Origin: Neolewinella aquimaris | GTDB taxonomy: Bacteria > Bacteroidota > Bacteroidia > Chitinophagales > Saprospiraceae | Reading direction: 5' to 3' | NCBI RefSeq assembly: GCF_014197245.1 | Contig: NZ_JACIFF010000003.1 | Location: 322,077 to 386,076, forward strand | DNA length: 64,000 nt | Shown: positions 63,304-64,000 of the stretch, piece after piece | Position numbering within the stretch: position 1 is the first letter of the stretch | Layout: each line of letters begins with the position of its first letter | Translations under genes and position numbers: made by a program | The notes under the pieces: generated by a model | The model's input: the letters and a program-made list of their open reading frames with translations, nothing else | Told to the model about the DNA's origin: nothing | Database searches by the model: none

Positions 63304-64000
63304 TTAAGAAATAAGACTCCAGCCCCTGATGGCTTTCAGGTTGCGCTCCAGATGCGCCCCGAGTCTTCGGTGTGGAGGCTTTTCGAGCTTCGGATCATCG
63401 GCCAGGATATCCTTGGCCTTGTCCCGGGCTACGGAAAGAATCCTGCCGTCCTGCGCCAAATCGGCAATCCGCATCTGTAAAACACCGCTTTGTTGGGTCC
63501 CGTCGATCATGCCGGGTCCCCGCAACTTGAGGTCGGCCTCGGCAATCTTGAATCCGTCGGTGGTGGCTACCATGGTATTGATCCGCTGCCGCCCCTCCTT
63601 ACTTAGCTTAACGCTGGATAACAAAATGCAGAAGCTCTCTTCCGCCCCCCGCCCCACGCGGCCCCGCAACTGGTGCAACTGACTAAGCCCGAATCGCTCG
63701 GTATGTACGATCACCATAATGGTGGCATTCGGAACGTTCACCCCCACCTCGATCACCGTGGTAGCCATCATGATCTGCGTCTCCCCGTTTTTGAAGCGGG
63801 CCATCTCGAAATCCTTATCCGCCGGCTTCATCTTACCGTGTACGACGCTGATCTGGTAATCCGGTCGGGGAAAACGGACCAGCATTTCGTCGTACGCGGC
63901 CTCCAGCGCCAGCAGGTCGAGTGTTTCGTTCTCTTCGATCAAGGGATAGACGACGTATGCCTGACGCCCCTTGGCAATTTCCTCCCGAATGCGCCCGAAT
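63304..64000 (-). CDS. recG: ATP-dependent DNA helicase RecG, C-terminal part (cut by the window edge)
   Basis: The visible 232 or so C-terminal residues include FGRIREEIAKGRQAYVVYPL at the window edge and VVHGKMKPADKD (motif IV region). VATTVIEVGVNVPNA (motif V) reads ATTVIEVGVNVPNATIM here, and LSQLHQLRGRVGRG (motif VI) and LRGPGMIDGTQQSG complete the RecG signature. The enzyme remodels stalled forks and branched DNA. The frame continues without a stop off the right end, so the N-terminal wedge domain and motifs I-III lie outside. An apparent start at 63942 is an internal TTG and not real. It converges on the giant-protein gene. Confidence 0.95.
   Translation of the reverse strand, partial: FGRIREEIAKGRQAYVVYPLIEENETLDLLALEAAYDEMLVRFPRPDYQISVVHGKMKPADKDFEMARFKNGETQIMMATTVIEVGVNVPNATIMVIVHTERFGLSQLHQLRGRVGRGAEESFCILLSSVKLSKEGRQRINTMVATTDGFKIAEADLKLRGPGMIDGTQQSGVLQMRIADLAQDGRILSVARDKAKDILADDPKLEKPPHRRLGAHLERNLKAIRGWSLIS

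Overview
The window looks like the chromosome of a GC-rich Bacteroidota, most likely of the Saprospiria/Lewinella type. The evidence is: T9SS-type C-terminal sorting domains on two predicted secreted proteins, a DUF1501/DUF1800 gene pair, TPR-CHAT and SCO proteins, TAnnTTTG-like -7 promoter elements, and little use of strong Shine-Dalgarno sites. The lineage is inferred from family content only; no rRNA or tRNA gene is seen.

Layout. Bases 1-9764 carry mainly housekeeping genes: a DsbD-like disulfide reductase, an SCO lipoprotein, an HD phosphohydrolase, nadC, ssb, an endonuclease III, a DUF721/recF pair and dapD. About 0.6 kb of ~160-bp tandem repeats separate recF from dapD. Bases 9881-20068 are more accessory: a secreted TPR-CHAT protease, a small membrane protein, a Tat-type sugar isomerase/epimerase, a subtilase, an OafA-type acyltransferase with an SGNH domain, and a GMC oxidoreductase. 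Bases 20141-23961 return to core metabolism and division: carA, eno, a DivIC/FtsB-like gene and sucD.

Bases 24119-48037 are read entirely from the minus strand and form a colanic-acid-like exopolysaccharide locus. In transcription order it runs: Wza-type export lipoprotein, Wzc/GumC-type tyrosine kinase, Wzx-like flippase, a GT-A-like protein, two GT4 enzymes, a Wzy-like membrane protein, two more GT4 enzymes, a GT2, a WcaF-like acetyltransferase, a WcaI-like GT, a WcaJ-like initiating phosphotransferase, gmd, a DUF1800/DUF1501 pair, a UDP-glucuronate decarboxylase, a UDP-glucose 6-dehydrogenase and GDP-fucose synthase. The nucleotide-sugar genes predict fucose, glucuronate and xylose in the polymer. 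Terminator-like hairpins at 32328, 27498 and 24068 divide the locus into at least three transcription units. The DUF1800/DUF1501 pair, whose DUF1501 member carries a T9SS tail, is its own block in the middle.

After a gene-poor 1.3-kb divergent region, bases 49376-63238 encode one 4,620-residue secreted modular protein: an Ig-like domain, a beta-propeller, alternating ASH and DUF4114-like modules, then five super-repeats of thrombospondin-3-like calcium loops, a cysteine-bracketed carbohydrate-binding-like domain and 1, 1, 2, 3 or 0 PKD domains, ending in a T9SS sorting domain. A strong terminator follows, then the 3' part of recG runs off the right edge. The exopolysaccharide locus and the giant calcium- and sugar-binding-like protein are divergent neighbours and may both build the cell surface or matrix; that link is inference.
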